A stretch of 64,000 bases of DNA from Halofilum ochraceum (GCF_001614315.2 NZ_LVEG02000004.1:434001-498000); one strand, 5' to 3'; positions 49,838 through 58,861 are shown, counted from the first letter of the stretch. Notes: generated by a model from the letters alone, not told the origin. Made by a program: numbers and translations.

Positions 49838-50043
49838 AAAGGCGGACTCTCGCCAAGACGCCAAGCGCGCCAAGGAAAGTCAACAGAGATTTGTAATCCG
49901 GATTCTCCGGATGGGCAGCAGCCCCCTTTAGAACTCGGTTAATCTTTAGAGTCAGTCTGTGCCTCGGTTCAGAATCTTTCTTTCCTGTTTCATGCCGTCG
50001 ATTTTTCTTGGCGCGCTTGGCGTCTTGGCGAGAATCCGCCTTT
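49838..50043. repeat. Iteron-armed inverted repeat downstream of the symporter
   Basis: AAAGGCGGACTCTCGCCAAG (arm 49838-49874) pairs with 50007-50043 at 35 to 36 of 37 positions. Units of the type CGCCAAG(A/C) recur at 9-10-nt spacing in each arm. The core TCTCGCCAAG is shared with the element at 47773. The 130-bp spacer has no gene. Confidence 0.85.
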
Positions 50044-50082
50044 GACCTCCTCGAATTAACGACGAGTTTCACTCACCCTTCT

Positions 50083-50463
50083 TTAACAGGTCGAATGAAA
50101 CAACCCCGCCACAGGCTCGCCGGCGGTGGCGAGTTCGTTGTATTTTTCGACCGCTTCGCGGGTCTCCAGGACATGAACGGTGGCGCCGGCCTGCTCCAGG
50201 TGGTCGAGCGTCGACTGCTGCGTGCGCAGGGCGCGCCACATGCCGCGGGTGAGGATGATCGTGGTGGCGCCCGTGGCGAGCAGTTCCTCGACGTCCTCCG
50301 GCTGGATGCCCGGGACATGGCGTGTCCCGGTCTCGCTCCAGTCCCACGCGCGGCCGCCCCCGGGCCAGAGCTTGAAGTCCTTCCCCGTCCCCAGGCCTGT
50401 GACGGTCATCGCGCCCCAGTCGATGTGCTCGATACGCGGTGAAGCCGAAGTGGATGTCGTCAT
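50083..50463 (-). CDS. MTH938-like domain protein
   Basis: This 126-residue protein starts at 50463 behind GGGAGG. The pattern IEHIDWGAMTVTGLGTGKDFKLWPGGGRAWDW, ELLATGATTIILTRGMWRAL and VHVLETREAVEKYNELA matches the small MTH938/NDUFAF3-type fold. The human homologue assists complex I assembly; bacterial roles are not settled. It is divergent from the MttB-family gene with a 104-bp gap. Confidence 0.8.
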   Translation of the reverse strand: MTTSTSASPRIEHIDWGAMTVTGLGTGKDFKLWPGGGRAWDWSETGTRHVPGIQPEDVEELLATGATTIILTRGMWRALRTQQSTLDHLEQAGATVHVLETREAVEKYNELATAGEPVAGLFHSTC

Positions 50464-50567
50464 GGTGGCTATACCTCCCGACATCGAGGATAGCAATTGC
50501 ATCTGGCAATGCGGGTGTTCGGATGGGACGATCACGGCTCCCGTGCCCGCGTGCACGCCATCGCCCC

Positions 50568-51878
50568 ATGCCGATGTGCCCGGATTCCGCCATCGACCGC
50601 GTATCGACCCCGTACGATCTGCTGACGTCGGCGCAGGTGGAACGTCTGCGCGCCGATGCCGATCGGATTCTCGACGAGATCGGGCTCGAGGTTCGTGAGC
50701 ACCCGGACGCGCTCGAGCGCTTCGCCGCCGCGGGTGCCCGGATCGATGGCACGCGCGTGCGGTTCGAGCCGGGCCTGGCACGGGCGCTTGTCCAGCACAG
50801 CGCGCCGCCCCGTTTCACACAGCGCGCGCGTAACCCCGTAAACGATGTCGTCTTCGGCGGCCACGGCACGGTGACCGCGCCCGCCGCCGGACCGCCGATG
50901 GTGCGCGGGCGCGACGGCATCCGGCGCTATGCCCGGCTCGAAGACTTCCGCGACTTTGCGCGGCTGACGCAGGCAAGCGATGCCATCGACCACGCGGGCG
51001 CCATGTACTGCGAGCCCACCGACTGCGATGCCGCCGTGCGCCATCTGCGCTCGCTCGAAGCCGCCTTGCGGCTGACCGATAAGCCGGTCATGGGCTATGG
51101 GCGCGACAGTGACCAGGTAACGGACAGTATCGACGCGATGCGCGCGGTGTTCGGGGAGGCGACGATGGCCAACGAGTGCTGTCTGCTTACGATGGCGAAC
51201 ATCGAAGCGCCGCTCGTGCTGACCGGGACCACGGCCGAGGCGCTCATGCGGACCTCGGCGGCAGGGCAGGCCGTGCTGGTCGCTTCGTATCCGGTCCTCG
51301 GCATGACGGCACCGGTCACGGTGGGTACCGCGCTCGCACAGATGCTCGCGGAAGTGCAGGCGGGCGCCGCGCTGACCCAGCTCGTGCGGCCTGGTGCGCC
51401 GGTCATGGTGGGGATGTCCGGAGCCGTGTTCTCCATGCGCGCGATGCGCCCGGAGTTCGGCGGTGTCGAGGGCCTGTTCCTGATGAGCGCCGGGGCGCAA
51501 CTGGCGCGTGATCTGGGTTGCCCCGTGCGCGGGGATGGGGCGGTTACGTCATCCAAGCTGCCCGACGCGCAGGCGTCGGGCGATGCCACCCGCGGCCTTG
51601 CCTGCGCGCATGCCGCGAATGTGGATTTCGCGTTGCATTCGGCCGGCTGGCTGGAGGCGGGCCTGGTCATGTCGCTCGAGCGGTTCGCACACGATGTCGA
51701 TTCGATCGCGGCGGTACGCGCGCAGGGGCTGAATGCGCCCACGCCGGAGCCGGGGCGCGGCTGGGAAGCCCTGATGGCCGAGTGGCGCGAACCGCCCATG
51801 GACAGCTCGACCGCGCAGACGCTGGCGGATTTCATTGGCGAACGGACGCGCCGCCGTCTCCGGGAGGCGGCGACGTGA
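50568..51878 (+). CDS. MttB-family (non-pyrrolysine) methyltransferase
   Basis: This 436-residue protein of the trimethylamine methyltransferase superfamily has RADADRILDEIGLEVREHPDALERF near the N-terminus, EAPLVLTGTTAEALM, VMVGMSGAVFSMRAMRPEFG and a TIM-barrel-like repeat of Gly/Ala motifs. There is no in-frame amber codon, so it belongs to the pyrrolysine-free group whose studied members demethylate glycine betaine, proline betaine or carnitine with a corrinoid partner. No corrinoid protein is encoded in the window. Its actual substrate and acceptor are unknown. Confidence 0.78.
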   Translation: MPMCPDSAIDRVSTPYDLLTSAQVERLRADADRILDEIGLEVREHPDALERFAAAGARIDGTRVRFEPGLARALVQHSAPPRFTQRARNPVNDVVFGGHGTVTAPAAGPPMVRGRDGIRRYARLEDFRDFARLTQASDAIDHAGAMYCEPTDCDAAVRHLRSLEAALRLTDKPVMGYGRDSDQVTDSIDAMRAVFGEATMANECCLLTMANIEAPLVLTGTTAEALMRTSAAGQAVLVASYPVLGMTAPVTVGTALAQMLAEVQAGAALTQLVRPGAPVMVGMSGAVFSMRAMRPEFGGVEGLFLMSAGAQLARDLGCPVRGDGAVTSSKLPDAQASGDATRGLACAHAANVDFALHSAGWLEAGLVMSLERFAHDVDSIAAVRAQGLNAPTPEPGRGWEALMAEWREPPMDSSTAQTLADFIGERTRRRLREAAT

Positions 51879-51903
51879 ACGGATTACTCGACGGGAGCAT
51901 GAC

Positions 51904-52911
51904 ATGGACTCGCTGACGCAGGCGGCCCTCGGTGGGGCCGTCGGCGGTGCGGTGATGGGCCGGCGGGCAGGCTGGCGCGCGTTCGCACTCGGGGCCGGCG
52001 TCGGCACCCTGCCGGATCTCGACAGTTTCATCCCGTATGGCGGTGCGGTGGCCGATTTCACCTACCATCGCGGCTATACGCACGCCCTGTTCGTGCAGAC
52101 CCTGGCGGCACCCTTGATCGCCTGGCCGATCGCGCGCTGGCGCGCGGGCCACGGCGAATCGTATCGGCGCTGGCTGCTGACCGTCTGGCTGATCCTGATC
52201 ACGCACGCCCTGCTGGATGCCGTGACGATCTACGGGACGCAGTTGTGGCTGCCGTTCAGCGATTATCCGGTCGGGTTGGGGAGCCTGTTCATCATTGACC
52301 CGCTCTATACGCTCCCGTTACTGGTCGGGATCTTTGTGGCCGTGGGTAACCCGTGGCGACGCGGACGCTGGAACGCCGCCGGCCTGGCGCTGTCAACGGC
52401 CTATCTCGCCTGGGCGATCGGGGCGCAACAGATCGTGGAGCATAGGGCCGAGGCGGCGATCGCGCGCGAGGGGCTCGCGGTCGATCGGGTGCTGGCGACG
52501 CCGGCGCCATTCAATACGCTGCTGTGGCGCGTGGTCGCGGTGGGTGGCGATGCGCACTGGGAGGGCTTCTATACGGTGGGCTCGGGGAGGCCGATCGATT
52601 TCAATCGGTACCCGAATTCACCCGGGTTGCTCGAAGGGATCGAGGATACCTGGGCGGTCGAGCGCCTGCAGTATTTCACGAAGGGGTTTTACGCGGTCAC
52701 CGAGCGCGACGGTTCGGTCATAGTGACCGATCTGCGCATGGGGCAGGCGCGGTTCTATGCCTTCGGTTTCCGCGTGGGAGAACGTCGGGACGGACGCACG
52801 ATCGCCCGCGATGATGCACGTTACGAATACCCCCGGCCACCAATGACCACGGTGTTCCGGGAACTGTACGCCTGTGGTCGCGGCCGGCCGACCGAGGTGA
52901 TCGACTGCTGA
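51904..52911 (+). CDS. YdjM/DUF457-type membrane metal-dependent hydrolase-like protein
   Basis: This is a 335-residue protein. The N-terminal region MDSLTQAALGGAVGGAVMGRR followed by GAGVGTLPDLDSFIP and HRGYTHALFVQ has the His/Asp pattern of the YdjM/YbcI family. ITHALLDAVTIYGTQLWLPF continues it, and four to five membrane segments occupy residues ~5-190. A soluble C-terminal part of about 140 residues follows. It starts 25 bp after the MttB-family stop. Function in bacteria is not established. Confidence 0.8.
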   Translation: MDSLTQAALGGAVGGAVMGRRAGWRAFALGAGVGTLPDLDSFIPYGGAVADFTYHRGYTHALFVQTLAAPLIAWPIARWRAGHGESYRRWLLTVWLILITHALLDAVTIYGTQLWLPFSDYPVGLGSLFIIDPLYTLPLLVGIFVAVGNPWRRGRWNAAGLALSTAYLAWAIGAQQIVEHRAEAAIAREGLAVDRVLATPAPFNTLLWRVVAVGGDAHWEGFYTVGSGRPIDFNRYPNSPGLLEGIEDTWAVERLQYFTKGFYAVTERDGSVIVTDLRMGQARFYAFGFRVGERRDGRTIARDDARYEYPRPPMTTVFRELYACGRGRPTEVIDC

Positions 52912-52953
52912 GGGAAGGTCTGATCAAAACCAGGCAGCGCGTTGGGGAACGAT

Positions 52954-53018
52954 GTAGGTCGGGCTTATAGCCCGACAGATCAGGGGCTTACGAGTATCGG
53001 GCTGTAAGCCCGACCTAC
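52954..53018. repeat. REP-like inverted repeat
   Basis: GTAGGTCGGGCTTATAGCCCGA (52954-52975) pairs with 52997-53018 with one or two mismatches; each arm is also internally palindromic. It lies in the 186-bp gap between converging genes. Confidence 0.85.
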
Positions 53019-53097
53019 AGGACTCCTTGTAATCAGAGGTTCCCTAAGTGCGTCGGCGTATCGCGACGGCGACGATCGCCGCTGCAATTCGTTTGCC

Positions 53098-54036
53098 TTA
53101 CTGGATGCTCGCCTCGGCGTGCTGGGTCTGCTCGAAGGCCGCGGCGCGCCGCTGTTCATACTGCCGTGCGGCCTGCGCGATCGCGCCGCCATGGCCCGTG
53201 CGCAGCCAGTTGCGGATGCGCCCGGCGTCCCCCATCGGTGACCGCTTGCCGAATGAGTTCAGCAGGACCATCCCGATCCGGCGCCCGTCGATCTCCGTGA
53301 CCATGACCAGGCAGCGACCGGCCTCGTTCAGGTAGCCGGTCTTGCTCAGCCCGACATCCCAGTGGTCGCGGTACACGAGGACGTTGGTATTGCCGTAGTG
53401 CAGGGTGTACCCGGGGTGCTGGAAGTTCGCCAGGAAGCGGCGGGTCTGGGTGTATTCGCGGATCGTGTCGTATTCCTCGGCCGCGCGCAGCATGACCAGC
53501 AGGTCCGCGGCGGTGGAGCGATTGCCCGTGTCGAGACCGCTGGGGCCCACGAACCGGGTGTCGTGCATCCCCAGCGCCGCCGCCTTGGCGTTCATCGCCT
53601 CCACGAAGGCGGAGAACCCCCCGGGATGGTGCCGCGCCAGCAGGTAGGCGGCGTGGTTTTCCGAGGACATCAGGGCAAGGCGCAACAGGTCGCCACGAGG
53701 GAGCCGCGAGCCGATACGGATGCGGGTGAAGGCATTGTTGGCCGCGGGTGTATCACGTTTCACCGCCGTCAGCGATTCGCCCAGAGGCTCACCGGAATCG
53801 AGTACGACCATCGCCGTCATCAGTTTCGTGACCGAGGCGATCGGGACGACGCGGCGCTCGTGTTTGCGGTAGAGCACGGTACCGCTGTCGAGATCGGCGA
53901 CCGCCGCGTGCACCGAGGCCAGTTCGATGCCGGCGGGGTCCGGAGAGACACCGTTGGTATTGTCCGCGACCGCTAGCGCTGGCGTCGCCAGCGCGAACAG
54001 CATGATCCAGAGGCGACGCGCGATTGTCCGGTACAC
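53098..54036 (-). CDS. pbpG: D-alanyl-D-alanine endopeptidase, PBP7-like
   Basis: This 312-residue serine peptidase of the S11 family has S-x-x-K in ASVTKLM, S-x-N in SSENHAA, and K-T-G in LSKTGYLNEAG. I prefer the GTG at 54036, which gives YRTIARRLW and then a hydrophobic run ending ATPALA, a good signal peptide. Longer starts up to 54396 add no plausible leader. It acts in the periplasm on peptidoglycan cross-links. Confidence 0.87.
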   Translation of the reverse strand: MYRTIARRLWIMLFALATPALAVADNTNGVSPDPAGIELASVHAAVADLDSGTVLYRKHERRVVPIASVTKLMTAMVVLDSGEPLGESLTAVKRDTPAANNAFTRIRIGSRLPRGDLLRLALMSSENHAAYLLARHHPGGFSAFVEAMNAKAAALGMHDTRFVGPSGLDTGNRSTAADLLVMLRAAEEYDTIREYTQTRRFLANFQHPGYTLHYGNTNVLVYRDHWDVGLSKTGYLNEAGRCLVMVTEIDGRRIGMVLLNSFGKRSPMGDAGRIRNWLRTGHGGAIAQAARQYEQRRAAAFEQTQHAEASIQ

Positions 54037-54382
54037 GATGGCGGGATCCGTTATGGGCAGGATTTGAGCAAGCGGAAATGTAGCACGGTGTACGAATGGT
54101 CGCGATGGAACGCGTCTCATGAATTGGTCGCCGAAGCATCCATTCGTCGTGCGGACCGTACCGTTCAGCGGTATTCGCGAGACGGGAATGACCTCGCGGT
54201 TTTGGCTCCGACCGTTGTTCAGGGCCCTGGCGGAGGCCGCGCCTGTTTTATGTCGACAGCGCATGACGATCCTTCCGGAACATGCGGTGGCCGGAAAGAT
54301 CGGACCGCTCGGCGAATCTATAGCCTGGCGCGCCGGGTTCCTCAAGGTGTCTTTCCGGGCAGGTCGCCGCCGCCAGGTGGCG
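54037..54382. other. Intergenic region, no gene recognised
   Basis: This 346-bp stretch between two leftward genes contains only short unconvincing frames. It should carry the promoter of the endopeptidase gene. Confidence 0.4.
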
Positions 54383-55066
54383 TCAGCGGCGGACAAGTGC
54401 CCACCAGCGCGCCACGTTCAGGAGACTCATCAGCGAGGCCGAGACATACGTCAGCGCCGCGGCCATCAGTAGTCGCCGAGCGTGGCGGCGATCCGGCTGC
54501 TTGAGGATCCGGTGGCTCTGAAGGATCGGCAGGGCACGGTTGAAACTCGCATCGAACTCCGTGGGCAGGGTGACCAGGTGCACGAGCACCGACGAACCCA
54601 GACTCAGCATGCCGCCAAAGAAGGTCAGCAGGCCGATGGAGGGCGCACGGCTCAGCATGGCGAGAAACGGGGCGGCCATCATCAGGCCGGCGCCGACGCG
54701 CTCGGCATTGCGGGTCGCACCGATCAACCGCGTGCGCCAGCGCAGGGGCGCGTAGCCATCCCGGTCCTGGAGCGCGTGTCCCACTTCATGGGCCGCCACC
54801 GTGATCGCGGTCAGCGAGCGCCCGTCGTACTTGTCCGCGGTCAGACGGACGACGCCACAGGTGGGATCGTAGTGATCGCCCGCCTGTGTGCGCTCTACCC
54901 GCAGATCCGGAAGACCCAGACGTTCCGCCAGATGGCGCACCAGTTCGGCACCAGTGCCCGGATAACGATCCGCGGGTTCGCTGTAGCGGCGCATGACATG
55001 CTGTACCCAGAGGCCAGGGCCGAATACCAGGGCAAGGAGGATCAGGCCGAAGATCACGAAGTGCAT
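54383..55066 (-). CDS. YugP-family zinc metallopeptidase
   Basis: This is a 227-residue membrane protein. The active site AAHEVGHALQD (H-E-x-x-H, about residue 92) follows an N-terminal membrane segment (FVIFGLILLALVFGPGLWVQHVM). A further membrane pair lies in the second half. PTEFDASFNRALPIL is the conserved late motif with the third zinc ligand (E/D). These peptidases face the cytoplasm or periplasm in the inner membrane; substrates are unknown. Confidence 0.87.
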   Translation of the reverse strand: MHFVIFGLILLALVFGPGLWVQHVMRRYSEPADRYPGTGAELVRHLAERLGLPDLRVERTQAGDHYDPTCGVVRLTADKYDGRSLTAITVAAHEVGHALQDRDGYAPLRWRTRLIGATRNAERVGAGLMMAAPFLAMLSRAPSIGLLTFFGGMLSLGSSVLVHLVTLPTEFDASFNRALPILQSHRILKQPDRRHARRLLMAAALTYVSASLMSLLNVARWWALVRR

Positions 55067-55164
55067 GCAAAGCGTCCATCACGCTCGGGGAGTGAATCGG
55101 TGAACCGGCTCGGGTCCGAGCGGCCCTTGTTCCGGGGTGCAGGGAAACTGTATCTCGCCGAAAC

Positions 55165-55338
55165 CGTCATCGCGAGCGACTGAAGGCCGCGCGGCGATCC
55201 AGTGAGTGCACGGTATCGCGCGGGCCCGCACCGCTTCACGGAGACCCTCGGGTCACGGTCCTCGGTACTCCGTGAAACCACAATGCCGCCGAAACCCCAT
55301 GCAGGCACTGGATTGCTTCACTTCGTTCGCAATGACGG
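55165..55338. repeat. REP-like inverted repeat pair
   Basis: CCGTCATCGCGAGCGACTGAAG ... GATCCAGTG (about 55165-55206) is the inverse of CACTGGATTGCTTCACTTCG ... CAATGACGG at about 55306-55338. It is the familiar GTCATTGCGAGCG type of dispersed repeat. The remainder of the 401-bp gap up to 55467 shows no gene. Confidence 0.7.
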
Positions 55339-55467
55339 TAGCGGTTGGCAATGAAGCCGATGCGTGGTTCCGCTGCAGTTGACTGGTACGCTTGGGCCGC
55401 ACGATCCGGGCCGGTGGCCATCGGCCCATAATACCCGTCGAGAGCGGCGGTGCACTCCGGAGCTGCG

Positions 55468-56409
55468 ATGAAGACCGAACGTGGCGCACTTCTCCTGTCC
55501 TGCGGGACTGCCCTGCTCATGGCCGCACTCGGGCTCGCGTTCGCGTTCATCACGAACTCGCGCGCGATCATGCTCGATGGCGTGTACAACCTGATGTACT
55601 TCGGTGTCGCGCTGATCACGCTGCGGGTCGAGCGCCTGACGAGTCTTCCGGACAGCGCCCGCTTCCCGTTTGGCCACGCCTATTTCGAATCCCTGGTCAA
55701 TGCGGGCAAAGGCCTGATGATCCTCGGGATTTCGGCGGTCGCGCTGTTCGACTCCGGGATGTCTCTGTGGTCTGGAGGACGCGCGATCGCGGTGGGCCCC
55801 GCGATCGGGTATGCGCTCGCCGCCACGATCGTGTGCTCGCTGACCGCGTTCATCCTGCGCCGCGGACAGCGTTCGCTGGACAGCCCGCTGATCCGGGCCG
55901 ATGCGGACAACTGGGTGCTCGATGCCGTGATCTCGGCGGCCGTACTGGGGGCGTTCTGTCTGGCGCCCATCTTCCACGCGCTGGACTGGGGTACGGCGGC
56001 CCGCTATATCGACCCCGTGCTGGTGGCGGCGGTGGTACTCCTGTTCCTCGGCGTGCCGGTGCGCATGGCGCGTGATGCGATCCTCGAGCTGCTGAACCAG
56101 TCGCCCGGCGCCGCCATCGAGCAACCCGTGACGGCCGCCATTGATGAGGCCCTGGCGGACCTGCCGGTGCAGCAACGGTTCGTGCGCATGGTCCGTCCCG
56201 GGCGGATCCTGTACGTCACCGTGCATGTCGTGCTTGCCGACGACTTCGCCGATCAGCGTCTGGTCGCGCTCGATCGGCTGCGCGGCGAGGTCGACGCGGC
56301 GGTCCGTTCGGTGCATCCGCGTTCGATCGTGGACACGCTGTTCACGGCGGATGTGCGCTGGGCCGCACCGACCGCCGGCCTGACGGCACCGAAGGCGGAG
56401 GCACCCTGA
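55468..56409 (+). CDS. Cation diffusion facilitator (CDF) family exporter
   Basis: This 313-residue protein has six hydrophobic segments, with the TM2 region AIMLDGVYNLMYFGVALITL and TM5 region IRADADNWVLDAVIS giving the aspartate-containing metal sites (D-x3-N and D-x3-D). A cytoplasmic C-terminal domain follows. The start at 55468 has GGAG five bases upstream. CDF proteins export divalent metals (Zn, Mn, Fe, Co). The usual H in the site is replaced by N or D, which may change metal preference. Confidence 0.83.
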   Translation: MKTERGALLLSCGTALLMAALGLAFAFITNSRAIMLDGVYNLMYFGVALITLRVERLTSLPDSARFPFGHAYFESLVNAGKGLMILGISAVALFDSGMSLWSGGRAIAVGPAIGYALAATIVCSLTAFILRRGQRSLDSPLIRADADNWVLDAVISAAVLGAFCLAPIFHALDWGTAARYIDPVLVAAVVLLFLGVPVRMARDAILELLNQSPGAAIEQPVTAAIDEALADLPVQQRFVRMVRPGRILYVTVHVVLADDFADQRLVALDRLRGEVDAAVRSVHPRSIVDTLFTADVRWAAPTAGLTAPKAEAP

Positions 56410-56425
56410 CGCGGCCGCGGTCGTT

Positions 56426-56776
56426 TCAGCCGCCCATGGCCAAACCGACCCAGAGCAGGGCCAGTGCCGTCACGGCCGTACCGGCGTGCAGCACGATCAT
56501 GAATCCCGGCGGGGATTCATTCTGCAGGCGGAAGAGCAGCAGAAAGCCGCCGCCGATCAGGGCGATGAAGAAGAGCAGCAGCGCCGCATTGACCGCGAGC
56601 GGCTGTGCGTAGCGGCTGACGGCGAGTGTCAGCAGCACGAGGCCAACCAGGGCAACCGCTGCATGAGCAAGACCAAGCGCGAACGGGACCCGCCGGCCAC
56701 GCGCATGGGCCTGGGCGAGCACGGCGCCGCCGACCACTGCGGCGCTCAGGACGATGGCGGCGGTCGGAGTCAGCAT
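56426..56776 (-). CDS. Small four-span membrane protein, unknown
   Basis: This 116-residue protein has four hydrophobic segments (around residues 4-22, 32-52, 62-82 and 92-113), with a short basic loop HARGRRVP after the first. It is convergent with the CDF gene. No family recognised. Confidence 0.65.
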   Translation of the reverse strand: MLTPTAAIVLSAAVVGGAVLAQAHARGRRVPFALGLAHAAVALVGLVLLTLAVSRYAQPLAVNAALLLFFIALIGGGFLLLFRLQNESPPGFMIVLHAGTAVTALALLWVGLAMGG

Positions 56777-56955
56777 CGGGTCTCCCGTATCGGCTGCCTG
56801 GCATTCCGGCGCGGAGCGGTCGCGCCGGAACGATTGTACGCGGCTACGGGGCCGCTGCCGGCCGTACCACTTGCCGCGCGCCGCGTTCTCGGAGAGGATC
56901 GCGTGCGTACCCTGTATCTGGATCGTTCAAGGCCCGTCGGGGCCGGAGGTGTTGC

Positions 56956-57429
56956 ATGTCCCTTATCCGCCGTTCCGCCAGATTTCCGTCCCTGTGCCTC
57001 CGCGGCGTTTTGTTCGCAGCGATGTTCGTGGCCACACCGCTGCACGCGGCCGCCATGACCGTCTACAAAACGGCCACCTGCGGGTGCTGCAGCGCCTGGG
57101 TGGAACACGTCCGCCAGGCCGGGTTCGATGTCGAGGCGATCGATGTCGAGCGGGCCCGGCTTATCGAGTACAAGCGGGAAGCCGGTCTTGATCAGCGCCT
57201 CGCGAGTTGCCACACGGCGCGGATCGACGGCTACGTGATCGAAGGACACGTGCCGGCGGCGGATATCCGGCGTCTGCTTGAAGAGCGGCCCGACGTGGCC
57301 GGGCTGGCGGTGCCGGGCATGCCGGTCGGTTCGCCTGGCATGGAGTACGGCGATCGGGTCGATCCATACCGGGTGATCGCGTTCGACGAGCAGGGCGGTA
57401 TGCGGATCTTCGCGGAATACGGGAACTGA
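56956..57429 (+). CDS. DUF411 metal-binding protein
   Basis: This is a 157-residue exported protein. ATG 56956 has GGAGG seven bases upstream. A signal peptide ends near ATPLHAAA. The mature domain has YKTATCGCCSAWVEHV (thioredoxin-like C-x-C-C), LASCHTARIDGYVIEGHVPA and VPGMPVGSPGME, all standard in DUF411, a periplasmic family linked to copper handling. It lies near the CDF exporter gene. Confidence 0.88.
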   Translation: MSLIRRSARFPSLCLRGVLFAAMFVATPLHAAAMTVYKTATCGCCSAWVEHVRQAGFDVEAIDVERARLIEYKREAGLDQRLASCHTARIDGYVIEGHVPAADIRRLLEERPDVAGLAVPGMPVGSPGMEYGDRVDPYRVIAFDEQGGMRIFAEYGN

Positions 57430-57535
57430 GGCCACAGCGCCGCAGGGAGGCGGCGAGCCGCAGTAACCCCGCCGCCGGTCAAGCGGCGCGTACGCGCGCC
57501 GCACACCATCCCCGCATGGCCCATCAGCGACGCCC

Positions 57536-58861
57536 ATGAACGCGATCTTCTTCGCCATCGTTTTCATCGCCTTCACGGTCGCCGCCTGGCGCCAGGCCGG
57601 CTGGAGCCCGCCGTCGGACGACCCCGACGCGCAATCGCCCATGGAGGCGCTCGGGCTCGGCATGATCGACTCGGCGGAAGGGGCCGTCACGCTCGCGCTC
57701 GGCCTGATCGGGGTGATGGGGCTGTTCCTCGGTCTGATGAAGGTGGCCGAATACGGCGGCCTCCTGCGGATCATCGCCAAGGTCCTGCGCCCGCTGCTGG
57801 TCCGGTTGTTCCCGGAGGTGCCGGCCGATCATCCGGCGATGGGCGCGGTGGTCATGAATCTCTCGGCCAACGCGCTCGGGTTGGGCAATGCCGCTACCCC
57901 GTTCGGCATCCGGGCGATGCAGGAACTCGACCGCCTCAATCCCCACAAGGGCACCGCGACCAACGCGATGGCCCTGTTCCTGGCGATCAATACCTCCTCG
58001 ATCACGCTGTTGCCGACCGGCGTGATCGCGCTGCGGGCCGCCGCCGGCTCGACCGATCCCGCCGGGATCGTGCCGACGACGCTGGTGGCCACCCTGTGCT
58101 CCACCATCGTCGCCATCACGAGCTGCAAGCTGCTGCAGCACCGCTTCGCGACCCCGCCGCCCGATCCCGTCGGCGCGGACGACCCGGCCGATGCAGCGAC
58201 GGCGTATCAGGAGTCGCCCGTCGAAGCGCCGCTGCCGGAGACCACGGATGAGGCCTATTCCACGCCGGTATCGGTGGCCGTGTTGCTGGGATTACTGGCG
58301 CTGATCCCCGTTACCGTCGTCTGGGGCAAGGCGATCGCCCCCTGGATCGTGCCGGGGCTGATGGTGCTGCTGCTTGGCTTCGGGGCGCTCAAGCGCGTGC
58401 GCGTGTACGAAGCGTTTGTCGAGGGCGCGCGCGACGGCTTCAATGTCGCCGTGCGCATCATCCCGTATCTGGTCGCGATCCTTGTCGCCGTCGGGATGTT
58501 CCGCGCGTCCGGCGCCATGGAAATGCTGATCGGTCCGCTGGGCGCCCTGACGGCGGTCGTCGGTCTGCCCGCGGATGCCCTGCCGATGGCGCTGCTGCGG
58601 CCACTGTCCGGCTCCGGCGCCTATGGCGTGCTGGCCTCCATCATCCAGGACCCGGCGGTCGGCCCCGACAGCTATACGGGCTATCTCGTAAGCACGATGC
58701 AGGGCTCGACCGAGACGACGTTCTACGTCCTGGCCGTCTACTTCGGCGCCGTCAATGTCCGCCGCGTACGGCACGCACTGCCCTGCGCGCTGATGGCCGA
58801 CGTAGCGGGTATCGCCGGCGCGGTCGCGATCTGTCTGATCCTGTATGGCGGCGTCAGCTGA
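57536..58861 (+). CDS. SpmA-SpmB fusion (nucleoside-recognition/Gate domain membrane protein)
   Basis: This 441-residue protein joins two Gate domains. The first (about 1-200) has MIDSAEGAVTLALGLIGVMGLFLGLMKVAE and LSANALGLGNAATPFGIRAMQEL, as in SpmA. The second (about 245-441) has RVYEAFVEGARDGFNVAVRIIPYLVAILVA and MQGSTETTFYVLAVYFG, as in SpmB. In Bacillus these are separate spore-maturation proteins. The fused form occurs in non-spore-formers, where its role is unknown. Confidence 0.85.
   Translation: MNAIFFAIVFIAFTVAAWRQAGWSPPSDDPDAQSPMEALGLGMIDSAEGAVTLALGLIGVMGLFLGLMKVAEYGGLLRIIAKVLRPLLVRLFPEVPADHPAMGAVVMNLSANALGLGNAATPFGIRAMQELDRLNPHKGTATNAMALFLAINTSSITLLPTGVIALRAAAGSTDPAGIVPTTLVATLCSTIVAITSCKLLQHRFATPPPDPVGADDPADAATAYQESPVEAPLPETTDEAYSTPVSVAVLLGLLALIPVTVVWGKAIAPWIVPGLMVLLLGFGALKRVRVYEAFVEGARDGFNVAVRIIPYLVAILVAVGMFRASGAMEMLIGPLGALTAVVGLPADALPMALLRPLSGSGAYGVLASIIQDPAVGPDSYTGYLVSTMQGSTETTFYVLAVYFGAVNVRRVRHALPCALMADVAGIAGAVAICLILYGGVS

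Noticed and set aside
50568-51878. Pyrrolysine-containing trimethylamine methyltransferase
   Set aside because: The frame is uninterrupted, with no in-frame TAG, and no pyl genes are nearby; it belongs to the non-pyrrolysine MttB group.
54064-54504. Open frames in the gap upstream of the DD-endopeptidase gene
   Set aside because: No ribosome site, no conserved motif and biased composition; treated as non-coding.
57536-58861. Evidence of sporulation from SpmA/SpmB homology
   Set aside because: No other sporulation gene is present and the remaining genes are Gram-negative in type (lipoproteins, outer-membrane-style exports).
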